Made by a program: the position numbers and the translations under genes
Shown here: piece after piece, positions 35,280-47,811 of the stretch
How positions within the stretch are numbered: the first letter of the stretch is position 1
Layout: every line of letters begins with the position of its first letter
Assembly: GCF_018991925.1 (NCBI RefSeq)
Contig: NW_024735554.1
Coordinates: forward strand, 3,965,839-4,029,838
Direction of reading: 5' to 3'
Source: Homarus americanus
Lineage: Eukaryota; Arthropoda; Malacostraca; Decapoda; Nephropidae
Length of the DNA: 64,000 nucleotides
Notes under the pieces: generated by a model
What the model was told of the DNA's origin: nothing
The model's database searches: none
Seen by the model: only the letters and a program-made list of their open reading frames with translations

Positions 35280-38200
35280 CTGGAATATAGAGTAAATATA
35301 ATAGTTGAGTAAGGTAAGAGGGATAATAAAGAAACTTAACAGACAGAAGAAAATGAAGTCTAACCTAACTTGACAAACAGAAAACAAGGGGTTGCCCATA
35401 CTTGAATCTAATTAACTTACATCTAACATAACTTAAGCATTGTATGTTATGTCTTTCCAATATTTTAAAGGTTATTATGAGTGTAGAAAATTACTTTGTG
35501 TGTTACGTTGAAGGACAGAGCGCCTGAAAGACATTAATATATCGTAACAACAACGTCATTCAGAAGTAATTATTAATTTTTAAAAGTTGTTGTTAGACTA
35601 GAAAAATGCATCGTGTTAGACCTTGAGTTGTTGAGGAACGTTAGGTTAGGCTAAATTAGGTTAGGTTAGTTTAAGTTAGATTAGGGTAGGATAAATTAGT
35701 TTAGGTTAGGTTAATATATTACAACATATCCCATAACCTCACCAGGTGGCTCTGTCGATCGCATAACCTCAACTGGTGGCTCTGTCGATCGCATAACCTC
35801 AACTGGTGGCTCCGTCGTTACTGCGGCATCTGTCACTTCAACTTCGATGCCCACGGTGGTGTAGTCGCTGCGCTGCCCAGGGGGACAGCCAATGGCCCAC
35901 GACATGTCTGTGTAATTGAGCACTCTCATGTCTGTAGGTGGTGACGACGTCTCAAACATAGCCAACACATCCTCATCAGTCCACAACACACTTACACAGA
36001 TCGTTGACTCATTCTGGCAAACACAGGGAGGATATTTTACACTTATATTAATGTCAAGGTTTACGTAGTTTTGTTACGAAGGTTCATTTTGTGAGCAAGT
36101 GTTTTACATGACACATCCATAATGTTAGTGGTGTTAGATCGCTGGGAGAATTCTGTACACTCGACAAAGGATTTTTAAATGGATATCTTGGATTATCTGA
36201 GAGTTAACTCCCCCTCAGCTTATTTCACCCAATGATTAAACACCCTAACGCTGACTGTGGTGATTAGGTTAGGTCAACGTTAGGGTGGTTAATCTTATGG
36301 TGAAATGAGCTGGTGAGCTAATCTTTAGGTGGTCCGATATATTTAACACATCCGGCAGTTACGATATTATTATAGTTAGTGTGAGTTATGATGATGTAAA
36401 CTGTGAGGAAACGTGCTTAAGACGCATGGTCCCTGTGTAGTGGCAAGGATTAGGGTGGTGGTACAGTATAGTATTACTATACTTTGATGTCACTCAGAGT
36501 CGAGTATGACGATCATCCAGCTATGATACAATGATATGAGTTATTAGGGATGTCACCTAGGTTGGTGAGTTCTGAGGTGACTAAAGAGGCCGATACGGGA
36601 CCGACAGAGTTGTTCACAGATGTTGCACATGTGGAGGGCTACATCGAGAGGAGGGGGGGTGGCAACGTCTTTCTGGCGTTGGCACTTGTCTGCCTCGGTT
36701 TGCAGTCGGGCTAATTCTAAAGTATTGACACCTTCTCGTGTGGTGACCCTCCAAGCGTTACGGTGTGGAGTAATTGTCTCCCAGGTGAGGGGGTCGATTT
36801 GGCACTTTTTCAGGTTTGTCTTAAGTTATCAGTAAATTCGTTAGGTAGCTGCTGCTTTGGCAGTCTACTGTCGTCCATGCGGGTAACATGGCCAGTCCAG
36901 CGTAGTTGTTCATGGATAATGGTAGCCTCGATGCTCCTACAGTTGGTGTCAGCAACTTTACTGGCATTTGTTCTCTTGTCTTCCCAGCGAGCTCGGACGA
37001 TGGAGCGTAGACCACGTTGGTGAAAGTTTTCAAGTGCCTTGAGGTGCCTCCTGTATGTGACCCATGTCTCACTGCCATATAGCAGGGCGGGGAGGACCAC
37101 TGCTTGATATACCTGCAACTTTGTAGATAATTTCAGCTCCCTACAGCTGAAGACACGGTTTCGAAATCTGCCAAAGGCTTGAGATGCACATCTGATCCGA
37201 TGCTGAATTTCTTCATCGATGTCCGCGGTGGTGGACAGGTGGGAGCCGAGATACCGAAAGTGGGTAACATTAGAGAGGGTAGTATACCGTTAAGCTGGAT
37301 GGTGGAGGTGTGTCTGAACCCGGGGCAGGTTGAAAGAGAATCTGAGTCTTACGTACATTCACCTCAAGGCCGAAGTGAGCATATGCATCTGCGTAGGTGT
37401 TCGGGATCTCCTGTAGGTCGCGCTCAGTGTGAGCAACAAGAGTGAGGTAGTCTGCATACTGAAGTTCAGTAATGGAAGCTGCCGACACCTTTGTTCTTGC
37501 CTGGAGTCGTCTAATGTTGGAAAGACCCTTCATCCGATATTTGATGTCCACCCCGCCCGCTAAATTGGCACTGGCACGAGTAAGGAAAAGAGAGTTGGTG
37601 CCAGTACACACCCTTGTTTAACCCCCATTTGGTTGGGGAAGAACTCAGACTGGGTGCCATTGTGCAGGACACTGCCGTTCATGTCATCGTCGAGTTGCCT
37701 CAAAATGGTGATGAATTTTGGTGGGCAGCCAAAACGGCTGAGGGTCCACCAGAGGGCTTCCTTGTTGACAGAGTCGAAGGCCTTGGTTAGGTCGATGAAA
37801 GCCATCTGCAGGTAACGATGCTGTTCTCTGCACTTTTCTTGTATCTGGCGGGCAGCAAAGATCATGTCAGTGGTACCACGTGATGGTCTAAAGCCACATT
37901 GAGATTCTGGGAGGAAGTTTTCCACCTCAGGAAGAAGTCTGTTTAGGAGGACTCGGGCTATAATCTTGCCAGCTATGGAGAGCAGCGAGATTCCGGGGTA
38001 GTTGCCACAGGCTGACCGGTCTCCCTTGTTTTTATAAATACTGACGATGGAGGTGTCTTTAAGAACTTAGGGGGATTTCCTCCTTTTCCCATATATTCTC
38101 TAGGAGAGAGTGGAGACGGCTGGTAAGCAGAGGTCCTCCTGTTTTATACACCTCGGCTAGGTCAGCTCTGGATGCTAAGGGACCTGCTGGGTAGTCAGAA

Positions 38201-41200
38201 CATCCACATCAGTGTTTTGGTTGAGCAGTGAATGGTAGTGTTCTTTCCAGCGCTGAAGGAGGCCTTCGTCGTCTTTAATTATGGAGTTACCGTTGGATGA
38301 GCGGAGGGAGGCTGTGCCACGAGTGACTGGTCCAAAAAATGTTTTGGTAGAATTGAAAAATTTGTGCATCTTGTGCTGATCTGCAAATTTTTGTGTTTCA
38401 CATGCTTTATTTTTAAACCAGTCATTCTTTAGATTGCGAAGTTCCCCTCTGGGCCACAGCTTTCTTCTTGTGGAAGGTATCGGCTTTGGTCCCACTGAGG
38501 GTTATTCTGCCAGCCAGTTAAAGCAGTACGTTTATCATTGATGAGTACATTGATTGCCGGGTCATTTTCATCAAACCAGTCCTAGTGTATTCCTTCGATA
38601 TGGCCGAGGGTCTGTCAGCAGGTTTTTGTCATGACAGTGTCAAGAATGTCCCATTCGGCACTGGGATTTGGTTTGTTCGTTGTTGGGTTGTTTATCAGCC
38701 CATGTTCGAGCTGCTCTCTGAAAGCATGTGCTACCGCTGGGTCCTCTAGATGCTTAGTGTTAAAACCTCTTCTAGAGGCTTGCTGCCTTCGCCGCTTCGG
38801 GCCGAAGTGAAGTTAGAGCTTGGCTCTGACGAGCTGATGATCAGTGTCGCAGGTTTTTCGTTTATCGCGGCGCGTATCATTATATAAGCATCTGCCAACA
38901 CCATAGTAGTTTCAATATATCGTCAGTGTGCATTATAATAAAGATACAATAACGGCCGCCATTATAAAGGATGATTTCGTTTTATAAGATTCATCATCAA
39001 AACTAAAAAGGACAACACCTCAAAGGCAAACAACGTTATCTGGGTTTTTGTGCAAAAATGTTTAATGTTGAATACGTTGCAGGAAATGAGCTGCTTAACG
39101 GTTTTATTTCTTCATTTTGATAACAAAATAAAAATAAATAACATAACCTAGCCAAAATTACTCTAAAATCCTGACGTCCAGTAAGGGTGTAACAGGTTAT
39201 GCGTCTTTTACCGCGGGTGTATAAAGAACTTCTGAACGGAACTCTACATTCCATAACTTGTACAGTATCCTACAGTATATGAAGTCATTTCGTTCTCCCC
39301 TATTCTGATCTCACTGCCTTTTTTTACTGCCCTTCTTTTATACTGGGGTGGCATTGGCTGATTTCCTGTACCTAAGCACTATTCCTTTGATCAAGAGATA
39401 TCCATTACTGGGAGCCTTTAAGTGGAATGGTAATCTCGTGTTTCTCCTTCTCCCGGAGCTATTAAGATTTCAGGCTTGTATTATTTTTCTGTGTTTGTTA
39501 CCTTAATTCATTTTCCGCTCCTAAGGTAAATGCGTTCTCTTAGGGTTGGGCATATTAGTCATCGACTCGCGTGTGAATGCTGGTACAAAGTAGTCATTTA
39601 AGGTATCTGTTTACTCTGTTTATCATCCACCAGAGCCAGGTTGTTTTCACCCTTTACAGAGCCAATACGCAAGCTAAAAGAAGCACATTATATAAAAGAA
39701 ACATTACTTTAAGCTAAAAGAAACACTATATAAAGCTAAAAGAAATACTGCTTAAAACTGGAAGATTTTTATTTTTATTTTTATTTTATTTTATTTTTTT
39801 TTTGCGGGGATAAGCCCACCCGAGCACAGGTAATGACCCACATCAGGGCCTGGGGGGCGAAAATGTAATAAAATATAATAATTATAATAATAATAATAAT
39901 AATAATAAGATCTATTATTATTACTGTATTATTTTAACAATTATTAAAATTAATAGTAAATTAATAAAAATAAAAATAAAATAATAAAAATAATAATAAT
40001 AATTACCATAAATAAATACAAAAACGAAAAAATAAATCAAGAGTGAGAAACAATATATGTATGTTTTGTTGTCCAGGTAAGAGAAACAGTTGAGACTACA
40101 ATTGTGTGTAAATGAGGCAGAAAGTCAGATCAGCAACCTAGGACTTGTTCACAATTTTCGTGATGCCATATGGCAGCAGGGTCTACCATTAGACAACACA
40201 TTATGCTTCCAATATCTTCCCAGGCCGTAGTACCTCCCTGTTTGATAGCTGCCTACTACCTACCATAAAACATACTGTGTATATACAACACTTACGTCAC
40301 TCAGCGAAACGTTCCTGGTGTGTAGGCGTAACCTCCGCCAGCCTTTCTCGAAAATACTGATGGACACGGTCTCGTTATCTGATGCTGGTTGAGGGAGGGA
40401 GAGAATTGCCGTGGCGTTGTTGACAGAAGTGCGCTTGATGTAGACGTGTTTGTCATCTTCTAGTAGTGTTAGATTTTTCACTCCATCATCATCCAGCTCG
40501 ACGCAGCCTTGTCATGTAAAGAATCACCTGAAGATTAGCCCCGCCAACCTTATTTCAACTGATGGTTAAACACCCTGACACTAACTTGAGGGGGTTAAGT
40601 TAGGGTAGCGTTAGGGTGGTTAATCTTAAGGTAGAATAAGCTGGAATATAATTTTCAGGTGATCCCCAAAAGTGAAACTCTTTTAAACTCGTAGCGTCTA
40701 ACTTAATGTATTTTAATTAGATTTAACCTAACTACCCAATATATACTACCTAATATATACTAGACAGGATCATATTGGATGTATTTATAGATCCCCAAAT
40801 TGTAGTTTATTAAACCAAAGAAATTTTGAATCCTTAATAGACAAAGCAACAGCATTCAACCCTAGCCTCCTCCTTGTCCTAGGGAACTTCAGTTATGGCA
40901 ACGGCGACTAGAGGAATGAAATTATACCAAATGACCTTAACCCTGCAAGGATTTTTTTTTTTTTTATTCTGAGACATAACTTCTTATTCCACAATGTTAA
41001 GATGTGATGTATATGTTGACAGTGAACTGAAGTTCTCGGACCATTATGAGAAGAAGGTAAACCAAGCAACAAGGACTTACATGAAGGCCGTTCACATAAC
41101 GCTCTTCAAAAGTGAGGTGTTTCCCCGTTTGGAGTCTCCAGCATATCTGGGTGACTAGTATACTATTCACCAAAATATGTGTAGCAGACTCAGTTGGTTG

Positions 41201-44200
41201 AGAACGTCCCAATACAAAACTAACCTAAACTACCCAACATCTAACATAACCTGAAGCAATATGATCCAAACCTAACACGAAAATGGGTCCCATTTGCCTG
41301 ACAGCCCATTAGGGGCAGTACAGAAGCATTACGTTGAATACTAAGACCTTCGGTACACAAAAAGGTTGTGTGTCCGGCACTGTACTTGACCGCCTTCACT
41401 TTCCTTACTGCTCGGCGGACTGGGAGTACTCTGGAAGTGTGCTAGCAAATCTTACAAGAGGCAAATGTCCTATCCATTCAACTATCGCAAAGGGCAAAAG
41501 TCCTTATCTATCCTAAGCTAATGAAACATTAATAATTTATAACCTAAAACAAAACTTAACACACCGTGCACGCTGGCAGTTGAAATCGAAGGAAATATCA
41601 CCCGCTATGACAATAACGACAGTGAGGTTGGAGTCGTAATCGGTGGACTCACGACGTGTTGCCACCACCCATTATTTTCCAGTATGATAAGTAGGACATC
41701 ATTTTTCACTGCATTCAAAGACTTTTCTCCCGTGGGAGTAATGTTGATGCCTCAGATGTGTTTATCGGTGGTGACATTTAATGGGTGAGGCCCGAGAGCT
41801 CTGGTGACGACAGTTGTCTAAGCGGATATCCTGAGAACAAACTCTCTGGTCGTCAGCTATGTTAACTCCTTCACCCACTGTTCTTACCCCATTGCAGTGT
41901 ACACTTACAGCCTATCAGGAAAAAAAAAGATCATTAACCTACAGTATATAAAGCCAAAGTCCATTAACTTATATGAAGACAACCTTTTTAACCTACGGGA
42001 TGATGATTTCTTTAACCCACGCGAAGACAGTGATCACTTTGGGCCAAGACAACCTGCCTAATTTCATGGGGAACACAGTAACAATAAACTAACCTGAGAG
42101 GAACTACATGCAACTTGTCGTGGGATGATCCAGTTAGCTGAAACCATGATGATAACGACTGGATGACATTTTAATTGAAGAGAGGATGTGGCGTAACATA
42201 ATGCAACTCTCTCTCTCTCTCATCACCATTACGATACCACATTAATGACAACCACTACAACAACCATTACCACCACAACAACCATTACCACCACAACAAC
42301 CATTACCACTACAACAACCATTACCACCACAACAACCATTACCACTACAACAACCATTACCACCACAACAACCATTACCACCACAACAACCATTACCACC
42401 ACATCAACCATTGGCCACCACAACAACCACACACCACCACAACAACCATTACCACCACAACAACCATTACCATCACAACAACCATTACCACCACAACAAC
42501 CATTAATAATAACAACCATTACCACCAGCACAACAACCATACCACAACAACCATTACCACCACATCAACCATTACCACCACAACAACCTACCACCACAAC
42601 AACCACACCACCACAAATAACCATTACCACAACAACCATTACCAACAACCATTACCAGCACAACAACCATTACCAGCACAACAACCATTACCACAACAAC
42701 CATTACCACCACATCAACCAATCTCCACCACAACAACCATTACCACCACATCAATCCATTACCACCACAACAACCACACAACAAATCCATTACTCACCAC
42801 AACAACCATTACCCACAACAGCCATTATCACCACAACAACCATTACCACAACAACCATTACCACCACAACAACCATTACCACAACAACCATTACCACAAC
42901 AACAACCATTACCACAACAACCATTACCACCACAACAACCATTACCACCACAACAACCATTACCACAACAACCATTACCACCACAACAACCATTACCACC
43001 ACAACAACCATTACCACAACAACCATTACCACAACAACCATTACCATCATATCAACCATTGCCACCACATCAACCATTATCAGCACAACAACCATTACCA
43101 CAACAACCATTACCACCATCAACCATTACCACCACAACAACCATTACCACAACAACCATTACCACCACAACAACCATTGCCACCACAACAACCATTACCA
43201 CAACAACCATTACCACCACAATAACCATTACCACCACAACAACCATTACCACCACAACAACCTTACCACCACAACAACCATTACCACCACAACAACCATT
43301 ACCACAACCAACCATTACCACCACAACCATTACCACCATCAACCATTACCCACAACACCATTACCACCACAACAACCATTACCACCACAACAACCATTGC
43401 CACAACAAAAATTACCACCACAACAAATTACCACCACAACCACATTACCACCACAACCATTACCACCACAACAACCATTACCACAACAATTACCACAACA
43501 ATAAATACCACAACATCAACCATTACCACCACAACAACCATTACCACAACAACCATTACCACCACATCAACCATTGCCACCACAACAACTACCAGCACAA
43601 CAACCATTACCACCACATCAACCATTACCACCACAACAACCATTACCACATCAACCATTACCACCACATCAACCATTACCACCACAACAACCATTACCAC
43701 CATATCAACCATTACCACCAAAACAACCATTACCACCACAACAACCATTACCACCACAACAACCATTACCGCAACAACCATTACCAGCACAAACAACCAT
43801 TAACAACAACCATTACCACCACATCAACCATTACCACCACAACAACCATTACCAACACAACAACCATTACCACCACATCAACCATTATACCACCACAACA
43901 ACCATTACCACAACAACCATTACCACCACAACAACATTACCACAACAACCATTACCACAACAACCATTACCACAACAACCATTATCACCACAACAACCAT
44001 TACCACAACAACCATTACCACAACAACCATTACCACCACAACAACCATTACCACAACAACCATTACCACAACAACAACCATTACCACAACAACCATTACC
44101 ACCACAACAGCCATTATCACCACAACAACCATTACCACAACAACCATTACCACCACAACAACCATTACCACAACAACCATTACCACAACAACAACCATTA

Positions 44201-45303
44201 CCACAACAACCATTACCACCACAACAACCATTACCACCACAACAACCATTACCACAACAACCATTACCACCACAACAACCATTACCACCACAACAACCAT
44301 TACCACAACAACCATTACCACCCTCTGGTATTAAATAAAGATGTCTTGTTGCTGTAGATTCTTGTTAATACTACAGAAGAGGACAAGTCAATTTAATAGA
44401 GAAACATAAACCTCTAAAGACATTACCGAATGGCCGCTCCACTACACGTCCACAGCTTCAAGTAAAGAAAAACATAAGGTACAGAATACTCTCAGAGTTG
44501 GTTCCTTTGGCGTGAGAGTCGTGAACTGTTGTAATAATCTGCCAGAGAGTGTTATGAAAGCACTATAGGTGTGAGGCCCTTTTACACCACGCTTGATCAA
44601 CACTCACATATACTCAGGTGTACATTCAAGAGTCCGTGTATGTCCAGTACTCGCCAACAGTGTGTAACAGAACTGAGCGGCTACTAAAGTGTAAGTGGTG
44701 AAGAAGATGACTAAGTTTCATATTTCAGATTTAGTTTCTGAAGACATCTGCTGCCACTGTATCGAAATCCCACTTCAGTTGCTGCTATGTAGATTCAGAT
44801 GTTTTAGTTAATTTTTTACTTTTATCCTCTTCACTGATCGGCTTGTTAGCCGCTTGGGCGATCGGTCACGTTTCTGTTACGCACTGTTGGCAAGGACTGG
44901 GCATGCACCGGCTCCTGAATGTACCTGAACCTGCTCCAGTGTTGGTCAAATCTGGTCTTGAAAGAGCTTACACTCGGTGCCGTCGCAACACTTTCTGGTA
45001 GATTGTTCCAAGCGTTCACAACTCTCACTCCGAAAAAGTTTGCCCTCACAGTTTTCTTGACCTGTGGCTTCTTCAATCTTGAGCTGTGACCCCGTGTGGG
45101 GCGAGCGTCCGCCAGCTCAAGCTTACTGAATCGAATTCCTTTACTTAACATTCAGAAACTTTTGTCAGGTAAAAGAAAAGCAACTAACCTTCATATGTCT
45201 CTTGATTCTCTGTAGTACAACGAGGTGCCAGTATTAGAATAAGCAGTAGTGAAACAGACTGAACCGCCCACCGCCCGGACGTTCCACTTTGCCGCCCATA
45301 CAT
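34510..45303 (-). CDS. Unrecognised type I membrane glycoprotein (4 coding exons, 455 aa)
   Basis: Exons 45303-45189, 40507-40296, 36013-35743 and 35279-34510 (read downwards) join with phases 1, 0, 1 into 455 codons plus stop. The ATG at 45303 has an in-frame TGA ten codons upstream. The N-terminus has a signal-peptide core, SVSLLLILILAP. The extracellular part (about residues 31-218) carries six N-X-S/T sequons (NLT, NAT, NET, NVS, NES, NYT) and a threefold TEPPVEVMRS-type repeat. One helix follows (LTMIILNLVWAAVVGCIAYHC), then KKRSFLRNR. The cytoplasmic tail of about 210 residues is proline-rich, then acidic (HDDQDDHDDNEDDDYDY), then Lys/Glu-rich. I know no family for it. The consistent phases and topology argue that it is a real gene. 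Large introns hold LINEs and a 2.1-kb minisatellite. Confidence 0.78.
35641..35712 (-). repeat. Short TTAGG-type tract in intron 3
   Basis: GGTTAGG/AAATTAGG units on the + strand (CCTAA on the - strand) just downstream of the exon 3 donor in transcript order. Confidence 0.7.
35743..36013 (-). CDS. Membrane glycoprotein, exon 3 (ectodomain and repeat stalk)
   Basis: Acceptor TTTGCCAG. It encodes NESTICVSVLWTDEDVLAMF and MSWAIGCPPG (two cysteines), then a stalk of TEPPVEVMRS-type repeats. The donor CCTG|GTGAGG lies within the third repeat unit. Confidence 0.8.
36190..36335. mobile_element. Palindromic MITE (copy 2)
   Basis: CAGCTTATTTCACC and GGTGAAATGAGCTGG face each other, with inner CACCCTAACGCTG and CAACGTTAGGGTGG. 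It lies in the intron 5' of exon 3 of the - strand gene. Confidence 0.65.
36480..38905 (-). mobile_element. RTE-like LINE, decayed, in membrane-glycoprotein intron
   Basis: Read on the - strand from about 38905: the end of an endonuclease domain (CDTDHQLVRAKL), a linker (KNDWFKNKACETQKFADQHK), then the RT core with QCGFRPSRGTTDMIFAARQI and MAFIDLTKAFDSVNKEALWW. The active-site box reads QYADYLTLV, so the second Asp of YADD is lost. The C-terminal part (VLPALLYGSETW, RWTGHVTRMDDSRLPKQ) is readable down to about 36810. Several frameshifts and stops make it dead. The clade call is tentative. Confidence 0.88.
38906..39769. other. Intron of - strand gene, nothing recognised
   Basis: No coding signal. 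Short GCTAAAAGAAA direct repeats occur at 39672-39745. Confidence 0.45.
39770..40265 (+). repeat. Dispersed composite repeat with (TAA)n core (copy 1)
   Basis: Blocks in order: a T-rich run, GCGGGGATAAGCCCACCCGA, GGGCGAAAATGTAATAAAAT, a (TAA)n stretch, then GTGTGTAAATGAGGCAGAAA and CCTCCCTGTTTGATAGCTGC. The same blocks in the opposite orientation form 49902-50335. Confidence 0.85.
40296..40507 (-). CDS. Membrane glycoprotein, exon 2 (ectodomain)
   Basis: Acceptor GACAAG, donor GAC|GTAAGT. It begins GCVELDDDGVKNLTLLED and continues with alternating hydrophobic strands (HVYIKRT, ATAILSL, VSISIFEKGWRRLRLH), suggesting a beta-rich domain. Four sequons. A palindromic MITE begins only 16 bp upstream of it. 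Confidence 0.8.
40523..40663. mobile_element. Palindromic MITE (copy 3)
   Basis: Ends ATCACCTGAAGATTA and TAATTTTCAGGTGAT are inverted, with inner CACCCTGACACTAA and TAGCGTTAGGGTGG. It sits beside the acceptor of exon 2 of the - strand gene. Confidence 0.75.
40735..41165 (+). mobile_element. LINE fragment (family B) with internal deletion
   Basis: 40768-40910 reads GCIYRSPNCSLLNQRN and FNPSLLLVLGNFSYGNGD, an AP-endonuclease segment (LLVLGDFNY type, with the Asp changed to Asn). At 41009-41155 the sequence jumps to VDSELKFSDHYEKKVNQATR and HITLFKSEVFPRLE from the C-terminal region. The reverse transcriptase between is missing. Confidence 0.75.
41166..42240. other. Intron of - strand gene, no gene recognised
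   Basis: No convincing coding signal. A (TC)n run occurs at 42207-42221, directly before the large minisatellite. Confidence 0.45.
42244..44325 (+). repeat. 2.1-kb minisatellite, CCATTACCACCACAACAA unit
   Basis: Over one hundred units of 18 bp (CCATTACCACCACAACAA) and 15 bp (CCATTACCACAACAA) with scattered TCA variants. The + strand almost lacks G. All frames stay open for hundreds of codons (Gln/Pro/Leu, Thr/Ile, His/Asn/Tyr), which is a repeat artefact and not a gene. It lies in intron 1 of the - strand gene. Confidence 0.97.
44430..44715 (+). mobile_element. LINE family B 3' end (sense copy)
   Basis: The + strand shows FGVRVVNCCNNLPESV and then TPRLINTH, followed by the family's tail (CCAGTACTCGCCAACAGTGT). 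It is diverged and interrupted by stops. Confidence 0.7.
44815..45155 (-). mobile_element. LINE family B 3' end
   Basis: The - strand encodes KLELADARPTRGHSSRLKKP, VRANFFGVRVVNAWNNLPES, SFKTRFDQHWSRFRY and then DRPSG with a stop. It lies 34 bp past the exon 1 donor of the - strand gene and faces the copy at 44430-44715. Confidence 0.85.
45189..45303 (-). CDS. Membrane glycoprotein, exon 1 (signal peptide)
   Basis: ATG at 45303-45301. It encodes 38 residues with a hydrophobic core and ends GAAG|GTTAGT, phase 1. Upstream, CAG|GTGAGG near 45333 is another donor-like site, so a further 5' exon boundary is possible. Confidence 0.75.
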
Positions 45304-45560
45304 TGTCCCTGGTTCACCCTTGGCTCCTCACCTGGCTGTAGGAACACTCCCAAACCCTTGAGGATAAAAGAGCCGCCCCTGGAGACGACTACGCCAGGAC
45401 GCTGCGTAATATACACTGAGCTCAAGATGCCACCACCATGATATCCGCTCAATGCTTTTGGTTGCGTATTGTGGCAGGATGGTGGGAGACTCTGCCAGGG
45501 CGTTGTAGGTGACATGATAATGATACCACAGCCGGGAACTACAGACTTCAGATCCACTTA
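45304..45560 (-). promoter_or_regulatory. Putative 5' UTR/promoter of the - strand membrane glycoprotein
   Basis: Upstream of the ATG at 45303 the sequence is GC-richer than average, and a TGA in frame ends any longer reading. No TATA box was identified with confidence. Confidence 0.35.
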
Positions 45561-47130
45561 GTGACAAATTTCGTTTAATTAGACAAGAATAAGGCAGTTA
45601 GCGGTGACGGATCAGGCGGGATACCCATTATGCAAGCTTGTCATATATGTGTACTTACTATATTTTATTGCTGTCACACACGCACACACACACCACCTGC
45701 ATGATGTCTTAGATATGTTCTGTAAATATCGTCACAAACCAAATTTATTAACATCACAACTCAGATTAATATTGGAAGTATCGGTTATCACAGCTTCCTA
45801 CATTATCTCTTAACATTTAACTAGATATGAGGCAAAGCACTTTACTATAGTCGAGATTTGGGACACAACCTGGCGCCATTTTGGTCGTTTTCACAGCTCT
45901 GACACAAGGAGGAATGAACCTTAACAACCTTTGGAAATTCGGTTCTTGATAAGTAGTCCAGGAGAAAATAACAAATAAATTACGTAAGGAAAGAAAATGT
46001 AAGTATATGAGAGTACTAAAATCATGGTGTAGGATCCCTAACCTTGTACCTGCGCAGTCTATATACATCGTTTGCTTCACACAGTAGTAGACATACTGTA
46101 CACTCACCCAAAACTTCTCGAGCGCTACAAGCACTGTGCGATCTGAAAAATGAACGAAGAATCTGAAACCATTCCGAGATGTTTTTGGTTGCAGTATATT
46201 GTACCTGATTAGTTACTTATACAGGTGGGATAATAACCGTGAGGTGTGACGGATTAGTGTTGTGGCATCGTCTTGTACTGTACTGTTTGACAATAAAGTA
46301 CTGTACTCGCTCACGTTAGCTTCCTTTATCTCCGTCCCTCACTCCGACACCGGATATTACTGAGTGTTGTGTCAACACGTCTACTTCCTGTTCCCTCCAG
46401 GAAACAGCAGTACTTAAAGAACGAGAACACGTCTACCGTAGTGCAACAATCAGACATTTTTTAAGTATTATTTGTCACTCATTGTGTAGCTTTCATTTGA
46501 TCATTATTGAAACTGGTAATGTCATAACTCACTACCACCCCGAGGGAGGAGGAGGAGGTTGGTTAGCCAGATACAACAATAGTTGGGATAAACGGTTACC
46601 TCATATTTTATATTTATAATAAAAAATCATTATTATTGAATTAAATATGAATTCACAGTTTTATATTATCAGACCTAAAATTTATGCCTGAACATCCGCA
46701 TCCACGCGATTATCTGAAACCTGACGTCCGAGATATATACACTGATAAAGGTGTTTCAAGAACTTCCCTGCCACTAAAAAGGTCTTAACAAGGACTTATA
46801 TGATCTTAACAATCAATTTATATTGACAGACAGAGAACAACACTACTGTAGGACCAAAGCTACACACTGTAATGCAATAAAGTCTTATATACCAAGAGGA
46901 GTTAGTGGTATGAAGCGAGGAGTAGGATGACACCAGGAGGTAACACTCGGGTCGTGGCACGCCCTTGAGCCCGGGACGTCGACGAGGTGGTGCTGGAGTC
47001 TTTGGTGTCTTGAGAGGAAGACAAGGATATCAGGTGGGCAGCGCTGGAGGAGGGAGACGCCGGGGATGCAGTGGTGGAGACTTTTTGAATTGAATTGAAT
47101 TGAAACAGTTTATTTAGCCAGAAAAACACA
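45561..47130. other. Intergenic, no gene recognised
   Basis: No supported gene. The Ser/Thr-rich frame at 46902-47129 (-) begins in GAATT direct repeats (near 47086-47101) and looks repeat-derived. Confidence 0.45.
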
Positions 47131-47402
47131 GATACAGAGTGGATAATAATAACAATATTAACATGGCTGAGCCAGTTGAGAACCTGAACTCTCCTGTAGG
47201 CACCTGATATATACTATACATTTATCTCAAGGAAGTATTATGTAACATTTAGTATCATCTGGAATAGTACAATAGCATGGTGGTAATAACAACATCTCAT
47301 AATGTTACCATGGTTATCACTTCAATAGCTATTAATTTTATTATTTATTTATGTTATTATTATTATTTTGTTTATTTATTTATTTATACATACATATACA
47401 CA

Positions 47403-47540
<138 letters not shown>

Positions 47541-47811
47541 CATACATACACACACATACATACACATACACATATACATATAAATTAGAGTGGAATTTAA
47601 AAACATAAGTATAATGGGGGAGCAGTACAACCTGGGTTGTGCAGTAATAAGGTTGAACAAGAGGACAGAGCTTTCAGGATTATGTCTAGTTGGCAATTAT
47701 GTGTATTGCAATGGTAATTACTTATTTATTTACATGATAATTTCCGATAAAACGGATTTGGTGGTACAATAAAAGCAGGTACTGTAAATATAGTAAGTGT
47801 TACAAGAAATA

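Noticed and set aside
42245..44357. Two long + strand frames (over 400 codons each) and matching - strand Val/Met frames
   Set aside because: They are translations of an 18/15-bp minisatellite with no stop in any phase. No start context, splice sites or non-repeat coding part.
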